A DNA stretch of 64,000 nucleotides, taken from Nematostella vectensis (lineage: Eukaryota > Cnidaria > Anthozoa > Actiniaria > Edwardsiidae). Shown in pieces: positions 1 to 12,291 of this stretch (its first letter is position 1; each line of letters opens with the position of its first letter). A program made the translations under genes and the position numbers. Location: positions 14,583,703 through 14,647,702 of the forward strand of contig NC_064037.1 of the NCBI RefSeq assembly GCF_932526225.1, written 5' to 3'. The notes beneath the pieces were generated by a model, which saw nothing but the letters and a program-made list of their open reading frames with translations, was not told the DNA's origin and made no database searches.

Positions 1-380
1 GACTTTTTCTTTTAAAGGTTTTACCTTTTGCGTGGGAGTCCCTAGGGTAAGTGTGCCGTTGTTGCTGGTCGCCGGTGGGACAGAGTTTGTTTTTCATTAC
101 GGACTTGCTCCAGGTGACTGAAGTAGTTTGAAAAATCGGTAGCTGGAAAATCGGCAACTACCGTGAGAATAGTGACTTTAAATGGGCTGCTTCGCTACTT
201 TGTAGCAAGAGAAAACAAATATCACTCTGTCCAACCACTGAGCTGTCAGTTAAATCAATGTAAACTGTTGATTGCCGTTAGAACAGTAACCCTCTATGGG
301 CTACTTCCTTTCTGCACAAGCACAATCGTAGATTGCCGTGAGAACATTAACTCGTTATTGGCTACTCTGCTTGATATAAC

Positions 381-512
381 AAGAACAACAACTGTGCAAT
401 GCCAACAAGACTGCCTGGAAAAGGGTTACAAAATCAGTTGGAGCTTGCGACAGATTGAATGAACATGTCTATGATTCCGATACAGACGACGATCTACTCC
501 CCGTGTTTGAGG
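381..512 (+). CDS. possible terminal coding exon, unknown protein
   Basis: A short open stretch ends in an acidic tail (DSDTDDDLLPVFEG, then TAA at 510-512). It follows an AG at about 379-381 that could be a splice acceptor. The composition looks coding-like, but I recognise no family and the rest of the gene would lie outside the window. The overlapping 99-aa ORF at 163-462 is in another frame and mainly reads through a degenerate repeat (about 155-390), so I do not call it. Very uncertain. Confidence 0.2.
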
Positions 513-3021
513 GGTAAAATAATACTTTCGCTAAACGAAAGATATAATGCTGATTGACATTGTTTTAATGCGAGGGATGTTTTAGCCTGTGAGCTAGTCT
601 GTACTTTTGCGCAAAGTCCGTTATGAAAAAGAAATCTCCGTCGCATATCCCCCCCCCCCCCCCACATACACACACACACCCACTCACACACAAACATCGG
701 AACACACATAACAGACATAAACTAATATAAGGAAAGCAGAGGTGCGCGATAAATAAGTCGAGTCTACGAAACGGGAAGTTGAGTTGAAATAGGGACTCCC
801 CAAAATATGCCCAGGGGGGGTAAGGGGGGATGCAGGGTGTGCGCCCACAACGGCCGAGGGTCCACTTTCGGTTCCCAATTGACGTGCTATTTGTAGACGA
901 AACTATAAAGCATAAGCTAGATAACCCTGGTACGTAGCCAAATCCGACAATAAAAGTCCCGTGAAGATACTGCAAAGGCATAAAAAATCCCTCTTTGTTC
1001 TTTCGGGGGTAGTCAGATTTTTATTAGAGAACTCATTTCACTCGTCGTCGCTTTACTCGTCCCCTCTCAGGACAGCCGAATTCCGAGCTACGAACAAGCA
1101 ACCATTGCCTGGGCTACCTGTGATTACATTTGCGTTTCAAGAGTCACCTACGCGCGCGCTTAACAAATACTCCGGTCGTTAAATCATGATTCACTTACCA
1201 GCTCTAGCAAGAAGAAGTTCAAACTCAGTTTAAAGTTTAAGAGCGCACTTTGAATTGCTCGAGCAATCGACACTAGGTCCACAAGGACCACCCACGCAAA
1301 CAGCGTAATCACAGGTAGTCATGATCAAGAAAAATATCAAGCATCATCTGAATTACAATTTTATGCTTGCCTGATTTTATAAGAAGCAGCCTCATGTGAT
1401 CTCTTTGTGTTGCCCTAAAGCCTTTTTGGCTAACGGAGGTGTTACTGTAACAGGATGCCGCTCTGAGGGAGTGTGACAATTCTTTCAGCTTATGCCCTAA
1501 TGTCAACGAAGCATGTTTGCTTGTGGTATTTGTGTTTTATTCTTCGATTGGTGTTTCCTACGGTATCTTTTTAAAATAATTTTGGCATCATTAATATGTT
1601 TTTTTTTATAGAATGAAGAACATAAAATAAGAAACAATCTAGAATAAAAACTGCAAGCCGACTAGTTGAACTATTCTTTTTATTGGGTTTCCTTTGCAAA
1701 TTCACGCATTCTCATCTGGTAGACCGCTGATCAGTTGTCATCTGAAACCAGACTCGTGGTCAAGTACTTGACCTTTCATTGAAATTAATCTTACAAATCG
1801 GCTTTTCCCCCAGAAACCTCTTGGCAGAAGGTAAGAACTGACGTGTTTGAATATCTTTTACTTCAGTTGAGCGTAAAGAAACTTTAAAACCCAAACAAAT
1901 CCTTCAAAGTTTGCCATTCCGGCAGGTGTTCTGAACTGAAGTCTGTACAAAATAGCAAATATTTTTTATTGTAATGTCTTTATTGACTTCCAGTAACTTC
2001 CAAGGATGAACCAAGACAATTATACAGCATCTGAGATTAGTATACAGTAAGGGTAGAGTTTATTATCTGTGGTTTGTCTCCTGTACAAACAGGTATGTGT
2101 ATTTAATAAAGACGGCCTTCAAGAAAATCGCGTGTTATTTGAGCTCGACATGGGGTTGCGTTCGGCTTCATTATAATTCGGGAATTTGATTCCCCCAATT
2201 TTTTATTTGCTGAATCGAAAGAAATAACACCAATGTTTGCTTAAAGTGCAAAATCTCTGCGAAAATCCATGTACCATCGGTTTTATAAGCCCCAAATTTA
2301 TGCTATTATTCAAGTCGACATCTTTTATTGACATGTTTAGACAGCAATAAAATATACTTTTTTTTGCCGGAAAAAGTAAAGAAACCACTCGATTTATACC
2401 TTATCAACTCCTTTCTAAGGATCTGTATCGCTATTTGTAATTCCGCGTATATTTAAAGATTATTTTGCGATTTTTTACGAAAGGTGAAAAATGCCCCCAA
2501 ATCGGCGGAAATTCGGAATTTCTCGAAAAATATTTATTGTATGTAACTCAAACTTTTTAAACATGATAAGAGAACCAGCGGCTAACTTTAAACCAATTTT
2601 GAGTGATTTTGAAATTTCTTATTTGGAACTCCTCAGTTGAATGTAAGGGACTGGTGCACTTAAATAACTCCGGGCAGGACTCACTGACCTCATTCGACAT
2701 GTTGTACAATTTGTGGGACATTTGGGTTGCACTTCGCTGGCTTCTATTTGCTGCTTTCTGATTACAATACACCAAAAACTGGAAATCGACTCTGCCAAAT
2801 TTTCGTCTTTAATAAGACTTCTTCCTTTTGGTGTATTGTATTCATTGTTCTGGTACGAGATCGCGACGGTTTGGGCTTTTTGATTCTGCTTTCTGATTGG
2901 ATATTCGTGCGCGCGTCTGATCTATGAATCCGAGAGCGAGGATAAACATTATATAGCCCATGGCCTTTTTGCGTGGCACACGCAACATCTAAAAATGTGT
3001 TTCTATATAAAATTAGGCCTT
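513..3021. other. intergenic, no gene seen
   Basis: AT-rich DNA with scattered stops. It holds a C-run followed by CA-rich simple sequence (about 650-700) and a small inverted repeat whose arms are at 2763-2777 and 2826-2840. I see no splice-consistent coding exon. Confidence 0.5.
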
Positions 3022-3963
3022 TCAGCCAAGAATAGGGCTATTTATAGCAAACCATTTACTCAGACAGCCTTTCGGGTTACCATTTGTGGCAGAAAAAGTT
3101 TGTGTGTCGAGTAAAGTTCCGCCCATCATGTCGACAAGTCGCTTGGCTTCAGGATTTACTTGCGGGATAATCACGCAAATGTTAGGCGCACGTACTTGCC
3201 GTTCATTGCCGTGTTTAGAGAGGATAGCTTCAAAAAGAGAGATCAACATGACGGCAGCAACATCAATAGAATCTGCATAAAGTGGACCGACTATATAGCC
3301 ATGTTTTTCGTTGATGGCTTCTGTTGTGGCAAGGTAGCCGACAATATTACCCGCGGTGTCTAAAGCCATCCTTGCTAAACCATTACACGAGCGAATAAAA
3401 TACCTCAGGAACTCTTTGCGCTCATGTCCAAAAACTTCAGCGTCGTAATTAATAAGTGAATCATCATATAACTGATCCACCATTTGAGCGTGATATTGAG
3501 GGATTGATGCAAATCCACGATTCAGAGCTTGCAAAGCAATCTCGATTTTGATGTCGTAGTCGTGCAGAAGCCAGAGAGGCTCAAATCCATGTTTCTTGTA
3601 TTTAAGGACCATTGAATCAACAGCAGATAGCGCCATGTTTTGTGGATGTGAGATGGCACTTATAGCGGCGTCGAAGAGTTGCTTTCCGTAACCGTGTCCA
3701 CGATAATCAGCCTCGATGATAAACACACTTACAAAACCATAAGCGTCATTGTACTTCATAAACACAACAAAACCTATTGGTTTACCGTTCAATTCGCCCA
3801 CATAGATGGCCGTTGGGTCGATCAAGAGTATAGATTCACAGGTATTGGAGGACGTTCTCCACTGTTCGCGATCGATAAGACGTATAACATGACTCAATAG
3901 GTTGTTTTCATCGGGACGAACGGACCGAACTTGAAACATGGCGACGATCAAATAAATGGCCAC
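3022..3963 (-). CDS. GNAT-family N-acetyltransferase, two-domain, intronless
   Basis: A single uninterrupted ORF of 313 codons. The N-terminal half (residues ~10-150) is a GNAT fold: the acetyl-CoA loop reads YRGHGYGKQL, matching the R/Q-x-x-G-x-G/A motif. The C-terminal half (~180-310) resembles the second GNAT-like domain of YitH/DUF1248-type acetyltransferases of invertebrates and bacteria. The protein should transfer an acetyl group from acetyl-CoA to an unknown amine. A TATAAAA sits at about 3992-3998 on the template side. A transcription start about 30 bp downstream would make the second Met (3939, MFQVRSVRP) the better start, giving ~305 aa. No introns are visible. A truncated copy of its 3' half lies at 16.7-17.0 kb. 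Family assignment is good; substrate unknown. Confidence 0.85.
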   Translation of the reverse strand: MAIYLIVAMFQVRSVRPDENNLLSHVIRLIDREQWRTSSNTCESILLIDPTAIYVGELNGKPIGFVVFMKYNDAYGFVSVFIIEADYRGHGYGKQLFDAAISAISHPQNMALSAVDSMVLKYKKHGFEPLWLLHDYDIKIEIALQALNRGFASIPQYHAQMVDQLYDDSLINYDAEVFGHERKEFLRYFIRSCNGLARMALDTAGNIVGYLATTEAINEKHGYIVGPLYADSIDVAAVMLISLFEAILSKHGNERQVRAPNICVIIPQVNPEAKRLVDMMGGTLLDTQTFSATNGNPKGCLSKWFAINSPILG

Positions 3964-3985
3964 TTAGGTAGGTACTTCATGTATT

Positions 3986-4000
3986 GTACCGTTTTATACT
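3986..4000 (-). promoter_or_regulatory. TATA-like box upstream of GNAT gene
   Basis: On the minus strand the sequence reads AAAAGTATAAAACGG, about 30-55 bp upstream of the two candidate start codons. This position fits a core promoter that would favour the ATG at 3939. Inference from position only. Confidence 0.4.
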
Positions 4001-5428
4001 TTTTATCAGAGAGCCAGAGCGGCCGCATAGCTCCATAGGTACAGTCAGTCAGTAGTAGGCCTTTCCAGATTGTGCCCGGAACTATTTTAGCGCAGTTTGG
4101 GTTTGGGAGCACTATTTTGACCAGGAGAGCACTTTTTGGGTAAACAAGTCAACTTCTACCTTTTTTTTACCTTTTTTTTACCTTTTTTTTTTAGGTTTTG
4201 TTGTCTTATATAGACATTTCTAGTTTCCTTAACTTCAAATAATTTTATCTCAACTAGGCTAATTTGGTAGTGCGCTTCAATCATTTTTTAGCTTTTTGTC
4301 GCCGTAGAACTGTATGAATCGAGAATTTTCAGGTAAACTTGCAGTGATTCATGTTTACTACGATTTTGTGGGCCGGCGTTTTGCAACAGGACCGGGCCCT
4401 AGCGTTATTAGAACTTCTCAGATTTCCCGCGCGCTCACCCCAGGCTCTTAGACCATTTAGAAAAACGGCTTCCATGTGATTGATATGCATTTAAATCATT
4501 AGGAATTTGAAACTTAACAACGTATGGTTGCATTTTGAGGCATATTCATTAGTGAACATGAAAACGAAATGCGCGCCTATCGTAAAGAAACAGCAAGGTC
4601 GCTCAAAGGGTATAGAGAAAACTAAGTTAGCACAAAGACTCATTGAAATATTCACGTAATATTTGTAATAAGATCAAGTATCGTCTTTTCCTATTCTTAC
4701 ATGACCTTTTTGCAGAAATTCCAGAATATCTGTTCTAAGTGGTTTTCTAAAATTATGCGCGTGTTGGGTCATCAATTGTAATTAGCGCTAATGCGCTGTC
4801 AAAACGCTCCGAGGAATATATAACTTTTTTGACGTGACATCTTTAGTTAAGAAATGTCACATCACGGTAAGTAGTACAAACGTTTGTATCCAGGGTATCG
4901 ATAATGATTATCCCGATCTTTGGAGGAAGCTCGAAATTATTTGAAAGTGCTCTGTCAATCAACTATATATACGATGTTGAAGAAACAACATGCGCGCGCC
5001 CATGTAATATGTTTTTCAGCAAAAAAAAAAGATGAGCACCATAAAATTGTCTAACGAAAATATGCGGGCGAGAGAAATATCCCTTAAACTGAGTGGCTTC
5101 GCTTAGCCGGGGCACGTTTCGGCCTAAGAAAAAATGGTCTATCTCGTGGCGACATATTTATAGTTTGAGTTTTTGATCATGTGGAAATTCGCACGCGCGA
5201 AAGTGAAAGTAATTACTACTTGAAGGGAGGGTTTATAATAAAAATACAAAAAGTGATTTATTCATTATGTTTGCTGTTAGTCCATAGTGAGCTACTTATC
5301 ATTTTACGACCCTTTGATAAACCTAGATTTGTAGGCTAATATTTTAATGTGTTTTGTAGAATTGTTTTTTCTATAAGACCACTATAGCTTAATTGCCAAC
5401 TACATACATTCTATTTCTCTCATTTTAG
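4001..5428. repeat. intergenic; diverged dispersed repeat at ~4,080-4,480
   Basis: About 200-400 bp here (regulatory-looking phrases such as 'gtagaactgtatgaatc ... aggctcttagaccattta') match a diverged copy at about 46,555-46,765 in the same orientation. The rest is AT-rich with no gene seen. Confidence 0.4.
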
Positions 5429-6032
5429 AAGATTTAGCGATTGAAGTTGAAATGGAAACGGTAAGTCTCTTTTGTGGTCTTTTCATTGTTATTCTTATCC
5501 GATGATTAAATGGATCCATATATCGATGACCTTTTAAGATCAAATAAAATAATGTTAAAAATAATTCTAACTGAATGAAGACTTATACTGAAAAAAGCTT
5601 ATACTTAAGGCTTCTCACGGGAATTTTTTTTAAAAAATTCTTTCAAATTGTAACCCGTTTAATAGCCCCTTCAAAGCGTGCGATCGATCTGAATTTTGGC
5701 GAACATAAGCACCAATGCTTTTATTTTGAAAATCCTGAAATCAAAATTAGATATTTTAATATCGATTATTAAAATAATCGGCGAGGCGCGACGCACGTGC
5801 AAATGAAATCGCACTGTAGTTGCAAACCGCTCCATTTTGCGTATATGAGGTCATGCCACTTGATGTCTTATATGACAAGCGGAAAACAGAATCGATTCCT
5901 TGGAAATATGGAGGAGTAAGTTAAAAATTGACACTCGATTTATTTCGATTCGGTGGTCTGAGCACGCGCCTGATTTGTCAACTTTGACCAAAAGTTTTGT
6001 TTCTTTTTACAGACCGAGAAGGGAGTTGTGTG
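5429..6032 (+). other. possible upstream exons of the coiled-coil gene
   Basis: Three short candidates are bounded by AG and GT: 5429-5460 (before GTAAGT), about 5891-5916 (26 nt, before GTAAGT) and 6013-6032 (before GTAAGTAG). Their size resembles the definite exons downstream, but the phases cannot be joined unambiguously to the repeat exon at 6.5-7.0 kb. They may be 5' exons, untranslated exons or chance. Confidence 0.25.
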
Positions 6033-6573
6033 GTAAGTAGGAGTGTACATATATAAGTAACAGCTCTTTACAACTCGTCACCTTAAAGGAACTACGGATT
6101 TCCATGGGCCACGACTTACACACACGACCTCTGAAAGAGATGAAATGTGAAAAAATGAGATGTGAAATGTCTCTTTGATCATCCGCGTGATTTTTCAAAA
6201 TAAGTATTAGTTTGTCCCCTAAACCAAGAATTACTCCTTAGTTTCAAGCCTTTGCGTAACCTTAGTGAAACTGGAAACTCAGAATACATGAGCCAGACAC
6301 TTTAGATTACAAAAAGTAGAACATTTTAGTAACGACGTTAATATACCATCAGATAAGGTTTCAGCCCGGGGTCACTTGCAGTGCGCTCTTTGGCGGGTGC
6401 ACAACAAGGGGGGGGGGGGTGCTGTCCATCATAGTTAACAAAGGCACTTGTCATTTGGATCAGTGTTCGGTTTTGAGTTCTCCTTAAAGGAGAAATCTGA
6501 TTTTGACATAAGAGATCTAGCTGTTAGATAGGCATCCATTGAATCAATCCAATGTTATCAACTGTTGTTAAAT

Positions 6574-9500
6574 ATGAAAAGAAAACCCGGGCGAAGTTTA
6601 ACTCCTTTACCTAAAGATTCTAAGCAAGTATTTTTAAGACAATTTTCGGACCTTGATAGGAACGAGCCACCGGATGACTTGCCACACGAGGAATGTAAAC
6701 CGGACGAGAACGAGGGAGAAGAAAACGACAAGTACGATCTAAACCTGAAGGAGGAGGATGGCAAGGCAGATCTGAACCTTAAGAAGGACGATGACAAGGC
6801 AGATCTAAACCTGAAGAAGGACGATGACAAGGCAGATCTGAACCTTAAGAAGGACGATGACAAGGCAGATCTGAACCTGAAGAAGGACGATGACAAGGCA
6901 GATCTAAACCTAAGGACGAGGAAGATAAGACCGAAAAAGATAGAGTAGATCCTCATGACACCGAGGAAGAGAAGAAGGACGATGATAAGGAAGATGCTTC
7001 TGATGGCGAAGAGGTGAGTTATTTGACAATAGTAGTCCAATAAGAAAATGTGCAGACAGTGACTAAACTAAGAAGGGGGGGGGGGATTAAGGAGGAGGGG
7101 TATTCCCAATGAGGAGGACAATTATTAATATCATTCCCCTTAAGGTCAATACTGTTAATGCAGTTAGTTGTTATGATGATGATAATGATGATGATGATGA
7201 TTGTTTTTTATCGCTGTGAGTTACAGTGTACTTGTTGTTGCTGGTTACCGTATTCATATAGTTCCTGTTGTGTATCGTCGTCTTATTAATGCTGTTTATT
7301 GCATTCATATAGTTCTTGTTGTGTATCGTCGTCTTATTAATGCTGTTTATTGTATTCATATAGTTCTTGTTGTGTATCGTCGTCTTATTAATGCTGTTTA
7401 TTGCATTCATATTGTTGTTCGTTGTTGTTGTGTATTATTGTCATATGAGCGTTGTAAATCTTATTCATATTGTTGTGTGTTGTTGTTGTGTATCGTTGCC
7501 ATGTTAGTGTTGTTTATCTTATTTACATTGTTGTGTATAGTTGTTGTTGTTTATTGTTGTCATGTTAATGTGTTGATCGTAATTATAATGTGGTGAGTCC
7601 TTGTTGTTGTTGCCGGAATTTCTTAATTTTTTTTACTTTTTTTCCTCTGGTTGACAGATGGACATCAAAGAAGAGTTCGCCAAGTACGTCCATTTAAATG
7701 TCCGGAGACACAGACACTCTAGATGCAGAAAACTATACTCCCTGACACACGTTTTAATTACTGTTTTGATACCTAGTCAAAGTCGAGTTTACTATTTCTC
7801 TTATCACTCTAGAATTCTATAAAATCTACGTAAGCAGAAAATACACTAAACGGGCCCCCTTTAATTTTCTCTTACGAGAATTATAATGTAAACACATTGC
7901 AAGTAAATAAAAAATCAATTAACTGTCAAAATACTATACAAAGGAAATAATCTTGATAGAGAAAATATGTATTTGCTCATAATAAAGACTTGTTCTTCCT
8001 TACGAATAGGCTACAGGAGAAATTCCAGCAAGTCTGCAAGGAAAACGTGAGTAAAAGATTGACATGACTCTCTACATCGCTATTTTTTAGGTTCTTTTGA
8101 ACAAGATTAATCATTTTGGTGATAGAAAATTAAATTAAATGAAATAGGAAAATTTTGAGGAAATATAATTATTACTAACATATGATTTTTTTTCCAGGAA
8201 CTTCTGAACGACACGAGAAAAGCGTAAGTGTTAGTTATTTCCCTTCTGACTTACACGATTACTTCGCTTCGGCTCTCAAGCCAGGGGACTGGGGCTTAAT
8301 CCATGGTTACGTCAGCTGTTGGGTATTATCTACACGGGAGTGTTCTGCTTTTTCTTAGGGTTATAAATTCCTTCACACCCAATTTGCTATCTCTTAGGGG
8401 TAACAATTTCTGTTGACCACACCCAAAGTGCTATTCCTTAGGGTTGAAATCGACTTTGCCGACGAGCCGACGATCATCTTTGCCGACGAGCCGACGATCA
8501 TCCCTGTCTGGTTATTTCGGAGTCTCCCTTTCCCCCCCCCCCCCCCCCCCATCCCATCGGGCAAGACAGTCACATTTGAAGCGAATCTGATTATCTGCTT
8601 GATGTAAATACCGATGAACACTATATTTACTATTGCTTGTCAAGTCAACATGTGGTTTCTCGTGCTGTTTCAGATCTGTGAACGCGTACGCGGACCTTCT
8701 TCAGGCTACACGTGCTTCCGAAATGAGCGAGGTGAGCCCGCGATTTTTACCACCTTGACCAACGTAATTAACTTAATAATCAAATATATGCGCCTTCCCC
8801 GAAAAGGCGCCCCGTCTGGGAGTCGAAAAATTGAATATTCGAGTAAATACGGTACGTCTCCAAAGAGATAATTTCGTGCTTCCGAAATGTGCGAGGTGAG
8901 CCAGCGATTTTTACCACCTTGACCAACGTAATTAACTTAATAATCAAATGTATGCGCCTTCCCCGATGAGAGTCGAAAAATTGAATATTCGAGTAAATAC
9001 GGTACGTCTCCAAAGAGATACTTTCGTTGATTAAAAAGCTGCGCCGGTTCTTTTTAAAATATACTATATTTTGCCAATAATGCATCCATGTCTCTACAAT
9101 CTTCAAAATGTTAAAACTTGCAAATACAGATGGGGGTGCGCGATCAACATGAATAATAATAGACGATCCTTTGATAAGAAAGACTCCTTTTCTGCCGGCC
9201 AAAGGGGGTCTGCGAGCGCAACCTGTCGTGTGACAATTCTTCACATTTTGACTCAAAACCAAATTATGGAATGTGAAATTTTGTGACTTTTTTGATATTT
9301 TCTTGATTTGTTTATATTTGCTTTACTACAGGCACGTGACCGACAAGTCCTGCAAGACAAACTAAAGTAAGTGCGCTTATCGCCATGGTAACCATTGCAA
9401 ATATAAATAGGTGAAGAACCTGCTATTTATAGTTTGAAAGGTTGATATGAAACGGCGTCTAATTGTCTGCTTGTATCTCGTTTTCAGGGAAGTCGAGTCT

Positions 9501-10814
9501 AAGCTGGTGAGCAATCTGCTGAGATGATGAAAACTCCGACATTACAGGACATTACAGTGCCAAATGACATTGTTGGGACATGGACAAATGAGGGGAACAT
9601 TTGAGGCCTCAATTAGGGGCACATTTTTTTCTTCTAATAATCCATGCAAGAACTAGGCAAATTTCCACTGTTCTGTGGCATTTTTTACTGAACATACAGG
9701 GAGAAAATAAAGCTTAGGTCCATTAAGGTGGTGGGAGGATGGCGGCGGTTTTTCCTTAATGCTAGTTTTTATTACAAAACGAGACTTCAGATAGAACAGC
9801 AAATTCAGGCCCTTATGTTGGTTTATGTGTGGGGTTGATTTTTATAAGGCATCAATTTGGATTGCAAATTGAACTGAGCCCGGGGAGGAGGGGGCGGTGG
9901 GGATCAACCCACCTGATTCATCTCTATCGCCAATGTGTAAAATCTCACTCCTAACGCTGACAGTGTTGTATTTGTCTTGTCAATCTGTAGGCTGAATGCA
10001 CAAGCCAGGTCGCCGAGTAAGTATCACGAATGTCATATGTAATTATAGATAGTGTTATAATTGCTTTTTAGCATTCCGTTTACTCACTCGGTATACTTTC
10101 TCTTTTCCTGTCTGATTTTAGTCTGACCGCTGCTAACGACAAGCTTACGAGAGACAATGTAAGTAGTCTAAAAATGAAAATAAAACTAAACACTATTTTG
10201 GCGTAGCAATTCCAATAGTCAGAAATGCCAAACGGATGGCTAGAACACATGGACAAATAAAGGATGGCTAGAACATGAAGGAAAATGTGTAAATTTCTAA
10301 AACGCCGATTTGAGAGCCATTTGCAAAAAATATATATATATTTATGAGAGGTTAAATTAGTGACAATCTAATTGTAAAGGCTGTGTGATCAATTACCCAT
10401 GATGCTAAAAAAATCATCAGAACAAGAAAAACATCAGAAGCACCGCACTAATGCATAACTCCATTTGATTTTCCCTTTTAGACTAAGCTTGTGCAGGCCA
10501 ACCTTGCCAAAGACGAGTAAGTACCCATTTAAGTCTTAGTTTTGTTTCTTAGAAATAATCATGTACATTTTTCAAGTTTCTGATTTGTGTTTTTCCACTG
10601 ACAGGGTTATTGAGAGCTTGCATGCTCAGCTCTTGGTGGCCGTAAGTATTTATTTCCCAGGTTCTTAGAGGCAATACATCATCTCAGTGGCGCAACTATT
10701 TTTTAAGTCCGACCATCTCTTATGGCTTAAACGCTGTTCTGTGTGTTTCAGACACGCAAGAAGCCCTCCCGATGGCAAAGATTTAAGCGCCGAGTAAGGG
10801 CGTTGTTCGGCTGA
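6574..10814 (+). CDS. multi-microexon acidic/coiled-coil protein, basic C-terminus
   Basis: Exons, all with consistent phase: 6574-7013 (start uncertain), 7658-7683, 8010-8046, 8198-8223, 8674-8731, 9332-9366, 9488-9506, 9991-10016, 10122-10158, 10482-10516, 10605-10641 and 10752-10814 (TGA). Every junction is GT-AG. The first exon encodes a Lys/Asp-rich region with tandem 11-residue repeats (KKDDDKADLNL). The small exons together read as one long alpha-helical, Leu/Gln/Glu/Lys-rich segment, predicted coiled coil. The end is strongly basic (RKKPSRWQRFKRRVRALFG). Internal exon sizes repeat (26, 37, 35, 19 nt). Just after the repeats (about 6912) the frame must slip by one base to reach the GAAGAG/gtgagt donor; read straight, the ORF stops at 6948. 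I recognise no family. Inference: a structural or membrane/nucleic-acid-associated coiled-coil protein. Confidence 0.7.
6740..6915 (+). repeat. coding minisatellite, 33-bp unit, about 5 copies
   Basis: A 33-bp unit (AAGAAGGACGATGACAAGGC...) repeats head to tail and keeps the reading frame, producing 11-residue acidic/basic repeats. Copy number is likely polymorphic. The last, incomplete unit is where the one-base frame slip occurs. Confidence 0.85.
7170..7590 (+). repeat. intronic simple and tandem repeats (GAT)n and 51-bp unit x3
   Basis: Within the intron after the acidic exon: a GATGAT tract (about 7174-7200), then a TTG-rich 51-bp unit at 7261-7311, 7312-7362 and 7363-7413, followed by degraded TTGTTG-type sequence. 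ORFs through it on either strand are repeat artefacts. Confidence 0.8.
8452..8502 (+). repeat. short tandem duplication, ~25-bp unit x2
   Basis: The phrase TTTGCCGACGAGCCGACGATCAT occurs twice in succession in an intron, followed shortly by a long C-run. No function suggested. Confidence 0.7.
8712..9035 (+). repeat. tandem duplication spanning an exon 3' end and its donor
   Basis: The last ~20 bases of the 58-nt exon (CGTGCTTCCGAAATGAGCGAG), its donor and ~130 bp of intron are repeated at about 8876-9030. The second copy carries ATGTGCGAG in place of ATGAGCGAG and keeps a GTGAGC donor, so it can act as a decoy 5' splice site but has no acceptor of its own. Confidence 0.8.
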
Positions 10815-11585
10815 GCCTACCAGAGTCGACAAGCGCCACATCTTTTTGTATCTTTTTCTTTTTGGGGTTGCGCGATGAGTGCAAGTATATTATGGATTTT
10901 TAAGACTTTCAAAACAAATGGACTAAAATAATTGATAGAATTTTTCTCTTTCCCATTTGTATCTTCTTTTATATAGCAGATTGATTTTAAAAAAATCAGC
11001 CGACGACATTTGCGGGAGAGCACACGTAACTACCTCCTTTTTATAGTTTTATGAATACTTTTTGGCCGGGGAAATACCGGCTTAAGCATGGTGGCACATT
11101 CAAATCAAATCCATGCGCGATTGATTCTGTCCTGAAACTTATGATTATATGGTCACATTCAGCGCCCTATAGGGTGAAAGTTTGTTGCCTTTTCTACCGT
11201 CAAAATCCAAACGATTCTGTTTCTAGTTTTCCCGCAAATGGCTATGTGCTTTATTCAGTATTTTTTCATTCACATTTTTTAATGGCTGATTTGGCTTTTA
11301 TTACACAAACAGTTATTTTTGTATCTCATTGCGCAACCCCATGAAACACTATGTATGAAATTTCTTGTTCTCAACACTATGTATAAAATTTCTTGTTCTC
11401 AACAGTATGTATGAAATTTCTTGTTCTCAACACTATGTATAAAATTTCTTGTTCTCAACACTATGTGTGAAATTTCTTGTTCTCAAATCTCTAGGCACTT
11501 GCTTCTCGCAAGAAAACTACTGCACATTTACAGAGTGTAGAGTTTGATTGTTATTTTGTAAATAAATGGCGATAACAAACTGGTT
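10815..11585 (+). other. 3' UTR of the coiled-coil gene
   Basis: The sequence after the TGA at 10812-10814 runs to a polyadenylation signal AATAAA at 11561-11566, with no further exon signals. It contains the 28-bp tandem array at 11345-11487. The UTR extent is inferred. Confidence 0.5.
11345..11487 (+). repeat. 28-bp tandem repeat, 5 copies, in 3' UTR
   Basis: The unit AACACTATGTATGAAATTTC plus TTGTTCTC is repeated five times with one or two substitutions per copy (ATGTATAAA, CAGTATG, ATGTGTG variants). Confidence 0.9.
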
Positions 11586-12178
11586 TTATGATTATGGTCT
11601 AGGTTGTTGTACTCTTTATTTTAGTTTTTAATCATTGTTTGTATAGGTAATCATACAATTTCGAGTTCGATTGGGAAATAATTTGCACGACTGAGTTTTT
11701 CAAAAGCTCAAATTGCCCGATCCGTCTTCGGCGACGTCTGGCTCTTTGAGTTTTTTTTCTTCTTCAAATTGTTTGTAAGTCAATCGACGTAGTACTCGAG
11801 AGTGAGACAAAAATCCGATTCATATGTCGCGCTCCTGTCGTACCGAATCTAATTGTCGACTTGTATGGACACAAATACAATGGGTACAACGTTGATTCAG
11901 ACGTCGCGCTAAATAGTTTGCGATTAGTAAAGTGACCTCATGCGGAGTTTCTTGCATACAAAATGAAAAAAAAAATTGTATATTTGATTCGGCACATCAG
12001 AAGCTCGATTCATATATGCTTGATGAAACTCAATAACGAATAAACACAGGCTTACCAACCTCACAGGCAATCTCCAGTCAATCCCAGTAACTAGCTCGAA
12101 TATTTTCACGATTGATCACCTCCTGTAATTGTCCTATAATTATCTTATATCCTAGAATAAAGGTCACAATAAACTCTC

Positions 12179-12291
12179 ATTGCTTTGTCATGTGTACTTA
12201 TTCCGAATAAGCGGTATTTAACGCAGAACCCTCAACTGCTCAAACGTTAGAAATACCGCTTATTCTGAATAAATACACATCACAAAGCAAT
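12179..12291. mobile_element. small foldback/MITE-like palindrome
   Basis: Two 42-bp arms (12179-12220 and 12250-12291) are reverse complements with about four mismatches (ATTGCTTTGTCATGTG... versus ...CACATCACAAAGCAAT) around a 29-bp loop. No ORF. The type is inferred from structure. Confidence 0.65.

Noticed and set aside
163-462. 99-codon ORF at the window start
   Set aside because: Runs through a degenerate internal repeat; another frame gives the more coding-like acidic end.
6558-7040. 160-codon Ser/Arg-rich minus-strand ORF
   Set aside because: It is the antisense of the 33-bp coding repeat; the plus strand has the splice-consistent frame.
7171-7596. Repetitive ORFs on both strands (Asn/Thr-rich and Tyr/Val-rich)
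   Set aside because: Products of the intronic 51-bp tandem repeat.
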